Translations under genes and position numbers: made by a program
Part shown: piece by piece, positions 24,369-32,764 of the stretch
How positions within the stretch are numbered: position 1 is the stretch's first letter
Layout: the number at the start of each line of letters is the position of its first letter
Assembly (NCBI GenBank): GCA_039821605.1
Contig: JBCBNV010000001.1
Coordinates: 558,001 to 622,000, forward strand
Direction: 5' to 3'
From: CALBPI01 sp039821605
Lineage (GTDB): Bacteria; Pseudomonadota; Gammaproteobacteria; Steroidobacterales; Woeseiaceae
DNA length: 64,000 nucleotides
Notes under the pieces: model-generated
The model's database searches: none
Told to the model about the DNA's origin: nothing
What the model saw: the letters and a program-made list of their open reading frames with translations, nothing else

Positions 24369-26294
24369 ATGACCGACCTCGACGATCTGCTGGCCAGCGA
24401 TGGCGCCGTGGCGCGTGCCATTCCCGGCTATCAACCGCGACTGTCGCAGCGCCTCATGGCCGAGGCCGTCGACGACGCGATGGCCAGTCGCGAACACCTT
24501 GTTGTCGAGGCGGGCACGGGTACGGGCAAGACCTTTGCCTATCTGCTACCCGCGCTTGTGGCCGGACGTCGAACGATCATCTCCACGGGAACACGCGCGC
24601 TGCAGGACCAGCTTTTTCACCGCGATTTGCCCATGATTGCCGCGGCCGTGGGCCGGCCTGTAAAGACGGCGCTGCTCAAGGGGCGCGCCAACTACCTCTG
24701 CCTGCACCGGCTCGATCAGGCCCTGACGGATGCCGCGGCGCTCGCGGGGAAGGAGGCGCGCATCCTCTCCGAGTGGCGGGACATGACGCAGCGCGGCGAT
24801 CGGGCAGAGGTGACACAGATCCCTGAGGACGCGTCGCTGTGGCCGCGGGTCACCTCGACGGCCGACAATTGTCTGGGACAGAAGTGCGCATTCTACGAGG
24901 ACTGCTACGTCGCTCAGGCGCGCCGCGACGCGCAACGTGCTGATCTCGTGGTCGTCAATCACCACCTGTTGCTGGCCGACCTCGCGTTTCGCGAAACAGG
25001 CTTTGTCGAGTTCCTGCCCGACGCGGACGCTGTGATCATCGACGAGGCACATCAGCTGCCCGACACGGCGCTCCAGTTCTTCGGTGTGAGCTTGTCCACG
25101 CGGCAGTGCATCGACCTGTTCGACGAGCTCGAGGTCGATACGGCGGGTATCGGCGGTCCACCGCTCGACGAGGCCATGCGACGTGCACGTAAGGCCGTAC
25201 TCGACCTCCGTGAACAGGCACCGGCCGACAGCGGCCGCTATGAGCTGGCCAACCTGGCCGGTGCCATCGATGCGCCGCTGTCCGAGTTGTCGGCGGCGCT
25301 CTCGGCGTTGCTCGAAGTGCTCGACGGACTCGGTGTCGACGCGTCCGATGCGCTTGTCGACCGCGTCGTGCGGCTCGTCGACCGTCTGGGCATCATCGTC
25401 AACGACGACGATCTCGATGGCTTGCGCTGGGTTGAGGTGGCACGCCGCAGCGTGCGCCTCAACATGACGCCGCTCGATGTTTCCGTGCGACTGCGCGCGG
25501 CCATGGATGCCATGGAGACGGCCTGGGTATTCACCTCGGCAACGCTTGCCGTTGGCGAGGACTTCTCGCACTTCACCAATCGCGTAGGTGTTGACGACGC
25601 GCGTTGCCTGCGATTCGAGTCGCCATTCGATCAGGCGCGCAATGCCCGCGTGCTCGTGCCCCGCAGTTTGCCGGCACCCAACGAACGCGGCTTCATGGGC
25701 GCCCTGCTCGAAACCACGGCGCCGTTGCTGTCGGCCACCACAGGCGGTGCCTTCTTCTTGCACACGAGCTACCGCGCTCTGGCCGAAAGCGCCGAGTGGT
25801 TCTCATCGCGGCCGGCCGTGCTCGGCGATCGCGCGCTGTACGTGCAGGGCGATGCACCGCGTGACAAGTTGCTGCAGGCATTTCGCGCCGAGGGCAACGC
25901 CGTCTTGCTCGGCACGGGCACATTCTGGGAAGGCGTCGATGTGCGCGGGCCGGCCCTGACGCTTGTCGTGATCGACAAGCTGCCCTTCGCTGCACCCGAC
26001 GATCCCATGCTTGTGGCGCGCAGCGCCTGGTTGCGCGCCAATGGCCGCAACCCGTTTCGCGACTACCAGCTGCCGCAGGCCGTGCTTGCGCTCAAACAGG
26101 GTGTGGGACGACTGCTTCGCGACACCTCTGACTACGGGGTGGTGGTGCTCGGCGACCAGCGCCTGCATGGCAAGTCTTACGGTCGCCTGTTTCTCGACGC
26201 CGTCCAGCCGATGCCCGTGGTTGATGACGTGGCCGCCGCCGCGTCGTTTCTTGCGGCACGCGAAGACGCAGACGACGCGCGCGTGGCGTCATGA
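24369..26294 (+). CDS. yoaA: DinG/YoaA-family ATP-dependent DNA helicase with Fe-S cluster
   Basis: The 641-residue start at ATG 24369 is preferred to a GTG three codons earlier. The protein is an XPD-like superfamily 2 helicase: QPRLSQRLMAEAV, Walker A EAGTGTGKTFAYLLP, GTRALQDQL, the DEAH box IIDEAHQLPD, TSATLAVG, the late motif GTGTFWEGVDVRGPALTLVVIDKLPF and QGVGRLLR. Cysteines in ANYLCLH, DNCLGQKC and YEDCY are placed as in the 4Fe-4S domain of this family. YoaA unwinds damaged DNA during replication stress together with HolC. The stop overlaps the tsaB start, so the two are co-transcribed. Confidence 0.93.
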   Translation: MTDLDDLLASDGAVARAIPGYQPRLSQRLMAEAVDDAMASREHLVVEAGTGTGKTFAYLLPALVAGRRTIISTGTRALQDQLFHRDLPMIAAAVGRPVKTALLKGRANYLCLHRLDQALTDAAALAGKEARILSEWRDMTQRGDRAEVTQIPEDASLWPRVTSTADNCLGQKCAFYEDCYVAQARRDAQRADLVVVNHHLLLADLAFRETGFVEFLPDADAVIIDEAHQLPDTALQFFGVSLSTRQCIDLFDELEVDTAGIGGPPLDEAMRRARKAVLDLREQAPADSGRYELANLAGAIDAPLSELSAALSALLEVLDGLGVDASDALVDRVVRLVDRLGIIVNDDDLDGLRWVEVARRSVRLNMTPLDVSVRLRAAMDAMETAWVFTSATLAVGEDFSHFTNRVGVDDARCLRFESPFDQARNARVLVPRSLPAPNERGFMGALLETTAPLLSATTGGAFFLHTSYRALAESAEWFSSRPAVLGDRALYVQGDAPRDKLLQAFRAEGNAVLLGTGTFWEGVDVRGPALTLVVIDKLPFAAPDDPMLVARSAWLRANGRNPFRDYQLPQAVLALKQGVGRLLRDTSDYGVVVLGDQRLHGKSYGRLFLDAVQPMPVVDDVAAAASFLAAREDADDARVAS

Positions 26295-26974
26295 TGTCGA
26301 AGCCGCTCCTGGCCATCGAGACGTCAACCGTGGCCTGTTCCGTGGCTGTGGAGGCTGGCGGCGCCACGACACTGCGGGAACGCCAGGAACCGGGCGCGCA
26401 CGCCAACCACATCATGGGCATGATCGATGCGGCGCTCGAGGCCTCCGGCGTCGAGATGGACGCGCTGGCTGGCATCGTCTACGGGCAGGGCCCGGGCTCC
26501 TTCACGGGTGTGCGCATTGCCGTGGCCCTGGCGCAGGGACTTGCCGCGGGGCTCGCGGTGCCCGTGCTGGGGGTCTCGAGCCTTGCGGTGCTTGCGCAGG
26601 CTGCGGTGGCCTCATATCCGGGGCGGGACCTGCTCGTTGTGCAGGACGCGCGCATGGGTGAAGTCTATGCAGGCACCTACGCGCCCGATAGCCTGGGCAT
26701 CGTTCGTGCCACCGCGGCAGATCGCCTGTTGGGTCCTGATGCCGTGGCGACGCTGGCGCATGGCGTCGTTCTGGGCGGCGCGCTGCAGTCCATGCCGGCG
26801 CTCGCGTCACGCCTTGCAGATGACGGGATGATGACAGACCCGGAGTTTGTGCTGCCTTCCGCGCGCGAATTGCTCGTCCTGGCGCGTGCGGCCGACGAAG
26901 CGGGCTGGACGCCGGCAGCGCGCGCGGCCGCCGTGTACCTGCGCCAGCAGGTTGCGACGGCCAAGCCGGCCTGA
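26291..26974 (+). CDS. tsaB: tRNA threonylcarbamoyladenosine biosynthesis protein TsaB
   Basis: This 227-residue protein has the TsaB/YeaZ features: LAIETSTVACSVAVE at the N-terminus, HANHIMGMIDAAL, IVYGQGPGSFTGVRIAVALAQGLA and VQDARMGEVYAG. TsaB forms a complex with TsaD and TsaE that places t6A at position 37 of ANN-decoding tRNAs. The gene begins at the ATGATG overlapping the helicase stop (ATG at 26291; 26294 is also possible). Co-localisation with a yoaA gene is also seen in E. coli. A Pho-box promoter for the next gene starts right after its stop. Confidence 0.95.
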   Translation: MMSKPLLAIETSTVACSVAVEAGGATTLRERQEPGAHANHIMGMIDAALEASGVEMDALAGIVYGQGPGSFTGVRIAVALAQGLAAGLAVPVLGVSSLAVLAQAAVASYPGRDLLVVQDARMGEVYAGTYAPDSLGIVRATAADRLLGPDAVATLAHGVVLGGALQSMPALASRLADDGMMTDPEFVLPSARELLVLARAADEAGWTPAARAAAVYLRQQVATAKPA

Positions 26975-26986
26975 CGATTCGGGCTG

Positions 26987-27020
26987 CTGTAACATCGGTG
27001 TAACGTCATATCGTTGTAAT
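26987..27020 (+). promoter_or_regulatory. Pho box and -10 of the phoB-phoR promoter
   Basis: Two adjacent 11-bp direct repeats, CTGTAACATCG (26987-26997) and GTGTAACGTCA (26998-27008), fit PhoB half-sites. A -10 element TGTAAT (27015-27020, five of six matches) follows 6 bp later, with no -35 needed in such promoters. The start codon is at 27045. This predicts phosphate-starvation induction and autoregulation. Confidence 0.75.
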
Positions 27021-27044
27021 ACCGGCGTCAATGGTGTCCGAGCC

Positions 27045-27743
27045 ATGAAGATGAGCGGGCCACGCATCCTAATTGTTGAAGACGAAGCAGCCATCAGCGA
27101 TATGGTGGCGTTTCATCTGTCGCGCGCCGGTTACGACGTCGCGCAAGCGGCGGATTGCGAGACCGCGCGCGCCAAACTCGCCGACCAGGGTGCCGATCTC
27201 GCCATCGTTGACTGGATGCTGCCGGACATGAGCGGTCTCGAACTCGTGCGTTCCCTGCAGCGTGACCCGCAGTACGAAGACCTCGCCATCATCATGCTCA
27301 CGGCGCGTGCCGACGAGCAGGACAAGGTGCGCGGGCTCGACAGCGGTGCCGACGACTACGTGACCAAGCCTTTCAGCTCGCGCGAGCTGCTCTCGCGCAT
27401 CCAGGCGGTGCTGCGCCGTTCGGCGCCCGCCGCCGGCGAGCAGCACACAGCGGGGCCGCTCACGATTGATGCCGTTGGTCACCGCGTGTTTGCGGGTGAC
27501 GCGGAAGTGTCGCTCGGTCCCAAGGAATACCGGCTGCTCAAGTTTCTCGTGACCCACCCGGAGCGCGTCTACAGCCGCGCACAACTGCTGGACCGGGTTT
27601 GGGGTGCCAACGTCTACGTCGAGGAACGCACCGTCGATGTGCACATCCGTCGGCTGCGAAAAGCGCTGGAGCCCTACGACGCGGACGGCTGCATCCAGAC
27701 GGTCCGTGGTGCCGGATACCGATTCTCGGCCCGGAGCGACTGA
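27045..27743 (+). CDS. phoB: Phosphate regulon response regulator PhoB
   Basis: 232 residues from the ATG at 27045 (a second ATG two codons later is also possible). The receiver domain starts RILIVEDEAAISDMV, carries the phosphoacceptor Asp in AIVDWMLPDMSG, the Thr in MLTARADEQDK and the Lys in YVTKPFS. The C-terminal half is an OmpR-type winged helix (SLGPKEYRLLKFLVTHPERVYSRAQLLDRVWG, ERTVDVHIRRLRKAL). Overall match to PhoB is strong, and phoR, phoU and pst genes are next to it. It activates phosphate-starvation genes by binding Pho boxes, one of which precedes this gene. Confidence 0.96.
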   Translation: MKMSGPRILIVEDEAAISDMVAFHLSRAGYDVAQAADCETARAKLADQGADLAIVDWMLPDMSGLELVRSLQRDPQYEDLAIIMLTARADEQDKVRGLDSGADDYVTKPFSSRELLSRIQAVLRRSAPAAGEQHTAGPLTIDAVGHRVFAGDAEVSLGPKEYRLLKFLVTHPERVYSRAQLLDRVWGANVYVEERTVDVHIRRLRKALEPYDADGCIQTVRGAGYRFSARSD

Positions 27744-29053
27744 TGCCTGGCGCCTGGCGCAGCGTGTTGCTGATCGTCGCGGGGACGATCGGCGGGGGAC
27801 TCGGCGTCGGTGCGATTGTCGGGTTTCCCGTTGAGGGCCTCGCGCTCGCGCTGGCCACGTTGCTTGGTTACAACCTTTACCGACTGCTCGACCTCGAGCG
27901 CACGCTGCGACTACGCGAGCGCGTTGAGGTACCCGAGGGCAATGGTGTGTGGTCGCGTGTGCTCGCGGGCGTGCACTACCAGCAGCAACGCGTGCGCCGG
28001 CACAAGCGGCGCGCGCGCGAAGTCATGCGTGAGGTGCGTCAGTCGACCAACGCCTTGCCGGACGGCGTCATCGTGCTCACGCAGAATAATGAGATCCAGC
28101 GCTACAACGCGGCGGCGCGCCTGCTGCTGGGACTGCGGCGGCGACGCGACCGCGGCCAGCGCGTGGACCATCTCGTTCGTCACCCGGAATTTGTGGCCTA
28201 CCTCTCGGCCGACGATTACTCGCTGCCCGTGACGATCCCGTCGCCCGTGCGCGAGGGCGGCTGGTTGAGCATGCGGCTTGTACCGTATAGCGATGAAGGC
28301 CGTCTGCTCACCGTGCGTGACATTACCGAGCGCACGCGACTGACGCGCATGCGCCGCGATTTCGTCGCCAACGCATCGCACGAATTGCGCACGCCGCTGA
28401 CAGTGATCTCGGGATATCTCGACGCCATGCGCGATGACCCGGCGTTGCAGGGGGAGTGGGACAAGCCGCTCGATGAAATGGGTCAGCAGGCCAACCGCAT
28501 GCGCCAGATGCTCGACGAGTTGCTGGCGCTGTCGCGACTCGAAGCGAGCGCCACGGCACCGGCCGACAAGATTGTGGACATGGGCGGTGTCATCCGCGAG
28601 TGTGCGGCACTGTTCGAAGGGGAAGATACGACCATCGAGCTCGAGGTGTCGTCGGGTGCCAATGTGTTTGGCGAGTACGGCGAGATTGTCTCTGTGGTCA
28701 GCAACCTGCTCAGTAACGCCTTTCGCTACGGTGCCGGCGACGCGCCCGTCACGGTGCGTTGGTTCAACACGGACACGGGCGCCGAGCTCGTCGTCGCGGA
28801 CCGTGGCGAGGGCATTGCACCCGAGGACATCCCGCGGCTCACGGAGCGCTTCTACCGCGTCAACCGAGGCCGAGGCCGCGACTCGGGCGGGGTGGGTCTG
28901 GGTCTCGCCATCGTCAAGCATGCGCTCGCACGTCACGACGCGGCGCTCAAGATCGACAGTAAGCTCGGCGAGGGCAGTGCTTTCCGCTGCCTGTTCCCGA
29001 CGGCGCGGCTTGCGGGCCCGGAGGCCTTGCAGGCGGTCGGCGGTGAGCGCTGA
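27743..29053 (+). CDS. phoR: Phosphate regulon sensor kinase PhoR
   Basis: The start ATG overlaps the phoB stop (TGATG), giving 436 residues, the normal PhoR length. Two hydrophobic segments lie within residues 5-45, followed by a charged linker and a PAS domain (STNALPDGVIVLTQNNEIQRYN). The kinase core has the phosphorylated His in FVANASHELRTPLTVISGYL, the N box NLLSNAFRYG, the G1 box DRGEGIAPEDIPRLTERFYRV and GVGLGLAIVKHALA. As in other PhoR proteins there is almost no periplasmic domain; the signal comes through PhoU and the Pst transporter. It autophosphorylates and passes phosphate to PhoB. Confidence 0.96.
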   Translation: MPGAWRSVLLIVAGTIGGGLGVGAIVGFPVEGLALALATLLGYNLYRLLDLERTLRLRERVEVPEGNGVWSRVLAGVHYQQQRVRRHKRRAREVMREVRQSTNALPDGVIVLTQNNEIQRYNAAARLLLGLRRRRDRGQRVDHLVRHPEFVAYLSADDYSLPVTIPSPVREGGWLSMRLVPYSDEGRLLTVRDITERTRLTRMRRDFVANASHELRTPLTVISGYLDAMRDDPALQGEWDKPLDEMGQQANRMRQMLDELLALSRLEASATAPADKIVDMGGVIRECAALFEGEDTTIELEVSSGANVFGEYGEIVSVVSNLLSNAFRYGAGDAPVTVRWFNTDTGAELVVADRGEGIAPEDIPRLTERFYRVNRGRGRDSGGVGLGLAIVKHALARHDAALKIDSKLGEGSAFRCLFPTARLAGPEALQAVGGER

Positions 29054-29095
29054 AGTCCGCGATTGAACCCGGCCGAATCAAGCCGGTCGAACTGC

Positions 29096-29145
29096 TAAAC
29101 TTCTCCCAGGGACGCCCGTTGCGACGGGCATCACGGCGAAAGCCG
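29096..29145 (+). promoter_or_regulatory. phoU promoter -10 and two tetraloop hairpins in the leader
   Basis: TAAACT (29096-29101, preceded by TGC) is a -10 candidate. The presumed leader contains GCCCGT-TGCG-ACGGGC (29114-29129) and CGGC-GAAA-GCCG (29134-29145) in tandem, then 23 bases to the ATG. No Pho box is visible here, so phoU may also be expressed independently of PhoB. Confidence 0.42.
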
Positions 29146-29168
29146 CCAATTGCAGCGAAGGTAGGGAC

Positions 29169-29882
29169 ATGCAATCGCTCGATCTGACCAATCACATTTC
29201 GAAACGCTTCGAGAAGGACCTCGAGGAGTTGCGCAGCAGTGTGCTCGCCATGGGCGGCCTCGTCGAATCGCAGCTGTCGAAGGCCATCGACGCGGTGGTG
29301 TCCGGAAATAGCGAGCTCGGTCTGCGCGTCGCGCACGACGACTACAAGGTCAACCGGTTCGAAGTCTCGATCGACGAAGCCTGCAGCCGCATTATCGCGA
29401 CGCGCGCACCTGCGGCGTCGGACCTGCGCCTGATCATGGCCATCATCAAGACGATCACGGATCTTGAGCGCATCGGCGATGAAGCCGAGAAGATCGGCTT
29501 TCTCGCGTCACGGCTTGCCAACATGGATCGGCCCAGTGACTCGTACCGGGAGCTCAAGACGTTGGGTGCTCACGTCCGCCGCATGGTGGCCGCGGCCATG
29601 GACGCGTTTGCGCGCATGGACGTCGATGCCGCGCTGGCCACGGTGCGTGAAGACGAGTACGTCGATGAGGAATACGAGAAGATCCAGCGCCAGTGCATCA
29701 CCTTCATGATGGAGGACCCACGCACAATCCGTCGCTTCATGGACGTGACCTGGGCTGCGCGGTCACTGGAACGTATTGGCGATCACGCCAAGAATATTTG
29801 CGAGTACGTGATCTACATGGTGCGCGGTAAGGACATCCGCCACATCAACGTCGACGAGATCGATCTCGACAAACAGGACTGA
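29169..29882 (+). CDS. phoU: Phosphate transport system regulator PhoU
   Basis: 237 residues, with two PhoU repeats of three helices each. Visible metal-binding style motifs are ITDLERIGDEAEKI in the first repeat and RSLERIGDHAKNICEYVIY in the second, which carry the conserved E/D..R.GD pattern; the N-terminal HISKRFEKDLEELRSSVLAMG is typical. PhoU links PstSCAB transport to PhoR and keeps the Pho regulon off when phosphate is plentiful. Here it follows phoBR and not pstB, which is an alternative arrangement. GGTAGGGAC lies before the ATG. dsbB begins 3 bases after the stop. Confidence 0.96.
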   Translation: MQSLDLTNHISKRFEKDLEELRSSVLAMGGLVESQLSKAIDAVVSGNSELGLRVAHDDYKVNRFEVSIDEACSRIIATRAPAASDLRLIMAIIKTITDLERIGDEAEKIGFLASRLANMDRPSDSYRELKTLGAHVRRMVAAAMDAFARMDVDAALATVREDEYVDEEYEKIQRQCITFMMEDPRTIRRFMDVTWAARSLERIGDHAKNICEYVIYMVRGKDIRHINVDEIDLDKQD

Positions 29883-29885
29883 CGG

Positions 29886-30398
29886 ATGCCGAGACTGACC
29901 CGACGAATGGGCAACGCGCTGACCGCGCTTGCCTGCTTTGGCTTGCTGGCCTACGCGCTCTATTCGCAGTACGCGCTCGAGCTTTACCCGTGCCCGCTGT
30001 GCATTTTTCAGCGTATTGCTGTGGCAGGTCTGGGTCTCGTTACGCTCATCGCGGCGCTCCACAATCCCGCCCGCGTGGGCACCATCGCCTACACGGTGCT
30101 GGCACTCGCGGCCGGCGGGCTGGGGGTCGGCATCGCCGCGCGTCACGTTTGGCTGCAAAACCTGCCGCCCGATGAGGTGCCCGCCTGTGGCGCCGGGCTC
30201 GACTACTTGCTCGACACGCTGCCGCTCACGAGCGTCGTGCGGCAGGTGCTGACGGCATCCGGCGAGTGTGCCGAGGTGTCTTGGCGCTTCCTTGGGCTGA
30301 CGATGCCGACCTGGGTGGTCATCGCGGTTTCCGCGCTGCTGCTCTGGGTGCTGGCGGTGAACACGTGGCTGCCGAGGCGCCACGCCCCCGCCTTGTAA
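29886..30398 (+). CDS. dsbB: Disulphide bond formation protein B
   Basis: This 170-residue inner-membrane protein has four hydrophobic segments (about 12-30, 42-60, 68-86, 140-160) and the two redox Cys pairs of DsbB: YPCPLCIFQR in the first periplasmic loop, and the spaced pair in ACGAGLDYL and GECAEVSWRFLGL in the second. It reoxidises periplasmic DsbA and passes electrons to ubiquinone or menaquinone. The gene starts 3 bases after phoU and probably shares its transcript; no dsbA is in the window. It converges on dapE with a 3-base gap. Confidence 0.94.
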   Translation: MPRLTRRMGNALTALACFGLLAYALYSQYALELYPCPLCIFQRIAVAGLGLVTLIAALHNPARVGTIAYTVLALAAGGLGVGIAARHVWLQNLPPDEVPACGAGLDYLLDTLPLTSVVRQVLTASGECAEVSWRFLGLTMPTWVVIAVSALLLWVLAVNTWLPRRHAPAL

Positions 30399-30401
30399 GA
30401 G

Positions 30402-31559
30402 TCAGGTCAGCAGGCGCTGCATGACGCCTTCGTACATGGTCGCCAGCCGACCGATATCGCTGATTTTCACGTGTTCGTTGATCTTGTGAATCGACGCGTT
30501 GATGGGGCCAAGTTCCACGACGTCGACCCCGGCGGGCGCAATGAACCGGCCGTCGGACGTACCACCACCCGTTGAGAGCTCGGTTGTGAGGCCGGACACC
30601 TCGTGAATCGCGGCCGTCACGGCGTCTGTCAGCGTGCCGGGCTCCGTCAGGAACGGCTCGCCCGACAGGTGCCAGTCGAGCGTGCAGTCGATGCCGAATT
30701 CGCCCACGAGCGCTTCGACTTTTCGCTGCAGTTCCTGAAACGACCACTCAGTCGAATAGCGGAAATTGAACCGCGCCGACAGGCTGCCTGGTGTTACGTT
30801 GGGGGCGCCTGTGTCCGAGACGACTTTGACCACCTGGAAAGAGGTGGGCGGGAAGTGCGCATTGCCATCGTCGAGCGGTATCCGAACCAGGGCGTCCAGC
30901 ACAGGTGCGAAGGCGTGAATCGGGTTGCGCGCGAGCTCAGGGTAGGCGACATGACCCTGGATGCCGTGCACCGTCAGCATGCCCGACAGTGAGCCGCGTC
31001 GTCCGATGCGGATGCGGTCGCCCAATGCGGCTTCGCTCGAAGGCTCGCCGATGACGCACCAGTCAATGCGCTCGTCCCGGTCGACGAGTGCTTCTACGAC
31101 CTTTAGCGTCCCGTGTCGCGCGGGGCCTTCCTCATCACTCGTGATCAGAAACGCGAGCGAGCCGCGGTGTCTGGGATGGCGCGCCACGAAGCGTTCGACA
31201 GCGACGACCATGGCGGCCAGGCTGGCCTTCATGTCTGCCGCACCACGCCCGTAGAGCAGGCCATCGCGCTGCGTGGGCACAAACGGATCGCTGTCCCACT
31301 TCTCGAGCGGTCCGGGTGGCACCACGTCCGTGTGACCCGCGAAACACAGCACGGGGCCGTCCTTGCCGCGTCGCGACCAGAGGTTGTCGGTTGCGACCGC
31401 GCCTTCGCCAAACGGCATGTGCGCGTTTTCGAATCCCAGCGCCGCGAGGCGCTCGGCAATCAGCGTCTGGCAGCCCGCATCGTCGGGCGTAATGGAGGGA
31501 CGTCGAATCAGCGCTTCCGTGAGTTCGAGCGCTTTTTTGTCGAGGCTGTGTTCAGACAT
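30402..31559 (-). CDS. dapE: Succinyl-diaminopimelate desuccinylase
   Basis: 385 residues, M20 metallopeptidase family. Metal-binding and catalytic residues are visible in LCFAGHTDVVPPG, YGRGAADMKASLAAM, LITSDEEGPARHG and CVIGEPSS, and the dimerisation domain follows. The ending LGPINASIHKINEHV contains the last zinc-binding His. It hydrolyses N-succinyl-L,L-diaminopimelate in lysine and peptidoglycan precursor synthesis. dapC and dapD of the same succinylase branch are 6 kb away on the same strand, with the pst operon between. It is divergent from pstS across a 121-base control region. Confidence 0.96.
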   Translation of the reverse strand: MSEHSLDKKALELTEALIRRPSITPDDAGCQTLIAERLAALGFENAHMPFGEGAVATDNLWSRRGKDGPVLCFAGHTDVVPPGPLEKWDSDPFVPTQRDGLLYGRGAADMKASLAAMVVAVERFVARHPRHRGSLAFLITSDEEGPARHGTLKVVEALVDRDERIDWCVIGEPSSEAALGDRIRIGRRGSLSGMLTVHGIQGHVAYPELARNPIHAFAPVLDALVRIPLDDGNAHFPPTSFQVVKVVSDTGAPNVTPGSLSARFNFRYSTEWSFQELQRKVEALVGEFGIDCTLDWHLSGEPFLTEPGTLTDAVTAAIHEVSGLTTELSTGGGTSDGRFIAPAGVDVVELGPINASIHKINEHVKISDIGRLATMYEGVMQRLLT

Positions 31560-31618
31560 CGGGACTCAATGCAAATCATGGGGTTAGCGCTACCGCCGCA
31601 GGTGGACACGCGCCCGGG

Positions 31619-31652
31619 CTGCAACAATTCGGTAACGAAAGAGATTTATCCT
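31619..31652 (+). promoter_or_regulatory. Pho-box-like repeats and -10 before pstS
   Basis: CTGCAACAATT (31619-31629) and CGGTAACGAAA (31630-31640) are adjacent 11-bp repeats resembling those before phoB. TATCCT (31647-31652) follows after 6 bp, the same spacing as at phoB, and would give a leader of about 20 bases to the GTG start. The match to the consensus is weaker than at phoB. Confidence 0.55.
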
Positions 31653-31680
31653 TTCAAATCATTAATTTGAGTGGCCGCGC

Positions 31681-32754
31681 GTGGCGTTGCTCCATAACAA
31701 CACAAAAACACGGACGACCTGGCTCGCGATCACCGTCGCGCTGTTTCTGCTCTTTGTTGCGTCCGCGCAGGCGCAGCAAGGCCGAAACTACATCGCAATC
31801 GTGGGTTCGTCGACCGTATACCCCTTCTCGACAGTCGTCGCGGAGCGGTTCGGGCGCGGGCGCGCGTTTCGCACGCCTAAGGTTGAATCGACGGGGTCGG
31901 GCGGTGGCCTCAAGGCATTCTGTGCGGGTGTCGGCGCCCGGTTCCCCGACATCGCGAATGCCTCACGCCGCATCAAGGCGTCCGAGCTTGCCCTGTGTGA
32001 GGACAACGGTGTGGAAGCCGTTCTCGAGGTCAAGGTGGGCTACGACGGTATCGTGCTTGCCAATGCGGCCGGCGCGCCGCGCGTCGCATTGACGCGCACG
32101 CAACTCTGGCTGGCGCTCGCCAAGAACGTTCCGGCCGCCGATGGCAGCGAGCGGCTCATCTCGAACCCGTACCAACGGTGGCGCGACATCGACCCGTCGC
32201 TGCCCGACGCCGAGATCGAAGTGCTGGGTCCGCCGCCCACCTCGGGCACGCGCGACGCATTCGTCGAGCTCGCGATGACCGGCGGCTGCCAGGGCATCGA
32301 CTGGATCCGGGACCTGCAAGCGAACAACGCGCCGCGGTTCCGGGCTATTTGTCAGGCCGTCCGCGAGGACGGGCATTTCGTCGAGACGGGTGAGAATGAC
32401 AACCTGGTCGTGCAGAAGCTGCGCGCCAACCCGTCCGCCCTGGGCATCCTCGGCTTCAGTTTCGTCGACCAGAACACGGACAAGGTGCAGGGCTCCGTCA
32501 TCGACGGCTACGAGCCCACATTCGAGAACATCGCGACGGGCCGCTACGCCGTGTCGCGCTCACTGTACTTCTACGTCAAGCGCGCCCATATCGGTGTCAT
32601 CCCCGGACTCGGCGAATTCGTTGCTGAATTCACGAGCGAACGTGCCTGGGGACGCGACGGCTACCTGGCCTCACGCGGCCTGATCCCGATGCCTGCCTCG
32701 GAGCGTGCTGAGTATCTCGCAAGCGTACTGGCCCTGAGCCCCGTTTACCTGTGA
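31681..32754 (+). CDS. pstS: Phosphate ABC transporter substrate-binding protein PstS
   Basis: A stop at 31663 leaves GTG 31681 as the first usable start in frame. The 357-residue protein has a signal peptide ending near ASAQA. Phosphate-binding loops are visible in IVGSSTVYPFSTVV, ESTGSGGGLKAFC and PPTSGTRDAFVEL. The Cys residues (FCAGVG, LALCEDN, GGCQGI, RAICQ) suggest disulphides, as in a PstS subgroup of aquatic Proteobacteria. It binds periplasmic phosphate for PstCAB. No strong ribosome-binding site is present. pstC begins 10 bases after the stop. Confidence 0.92.
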   Translation: MALLHNNTKTRTTWLAITVALFLLFVASAQAQQGRNYIAIVGSSTVYPFSTVVAERFGRGRAFRTPKVESTGSGGGLKAFCAGVGARFPDIANASRRIKASELALCEDNGVEAVLEVKVGYDGIVLANAAGAPRVALTRTQLWLALAKNVPAADGSERLISNPYQRWRDIDPSLPDAEIEVLGPPPTSGTRDAFVELAMTGGCQGIDWIRDLQANNAPRFRAICQAVREDGHFVETGENDNLVVQKLRANPSALGILGFSFVDQNTDKVQGSVIDGYEPTFENIATGRYAVSRSLYFYVKRAHIGVIPGLGEFVAEFTSERAWGRDGYLASRGLIPMPASERAEYLASVLALSPVYL

Positions 32755-32764
32755 GTCCGGCCGA

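Noticed and set aside
29114..29145. Mini-ykkC (guanidine-II) riboswitch before phoU
   Set aside because: Two tandem hairpins are present, but their loops are TGCG and GAAA, not the ACGR that defines that riboswitch.
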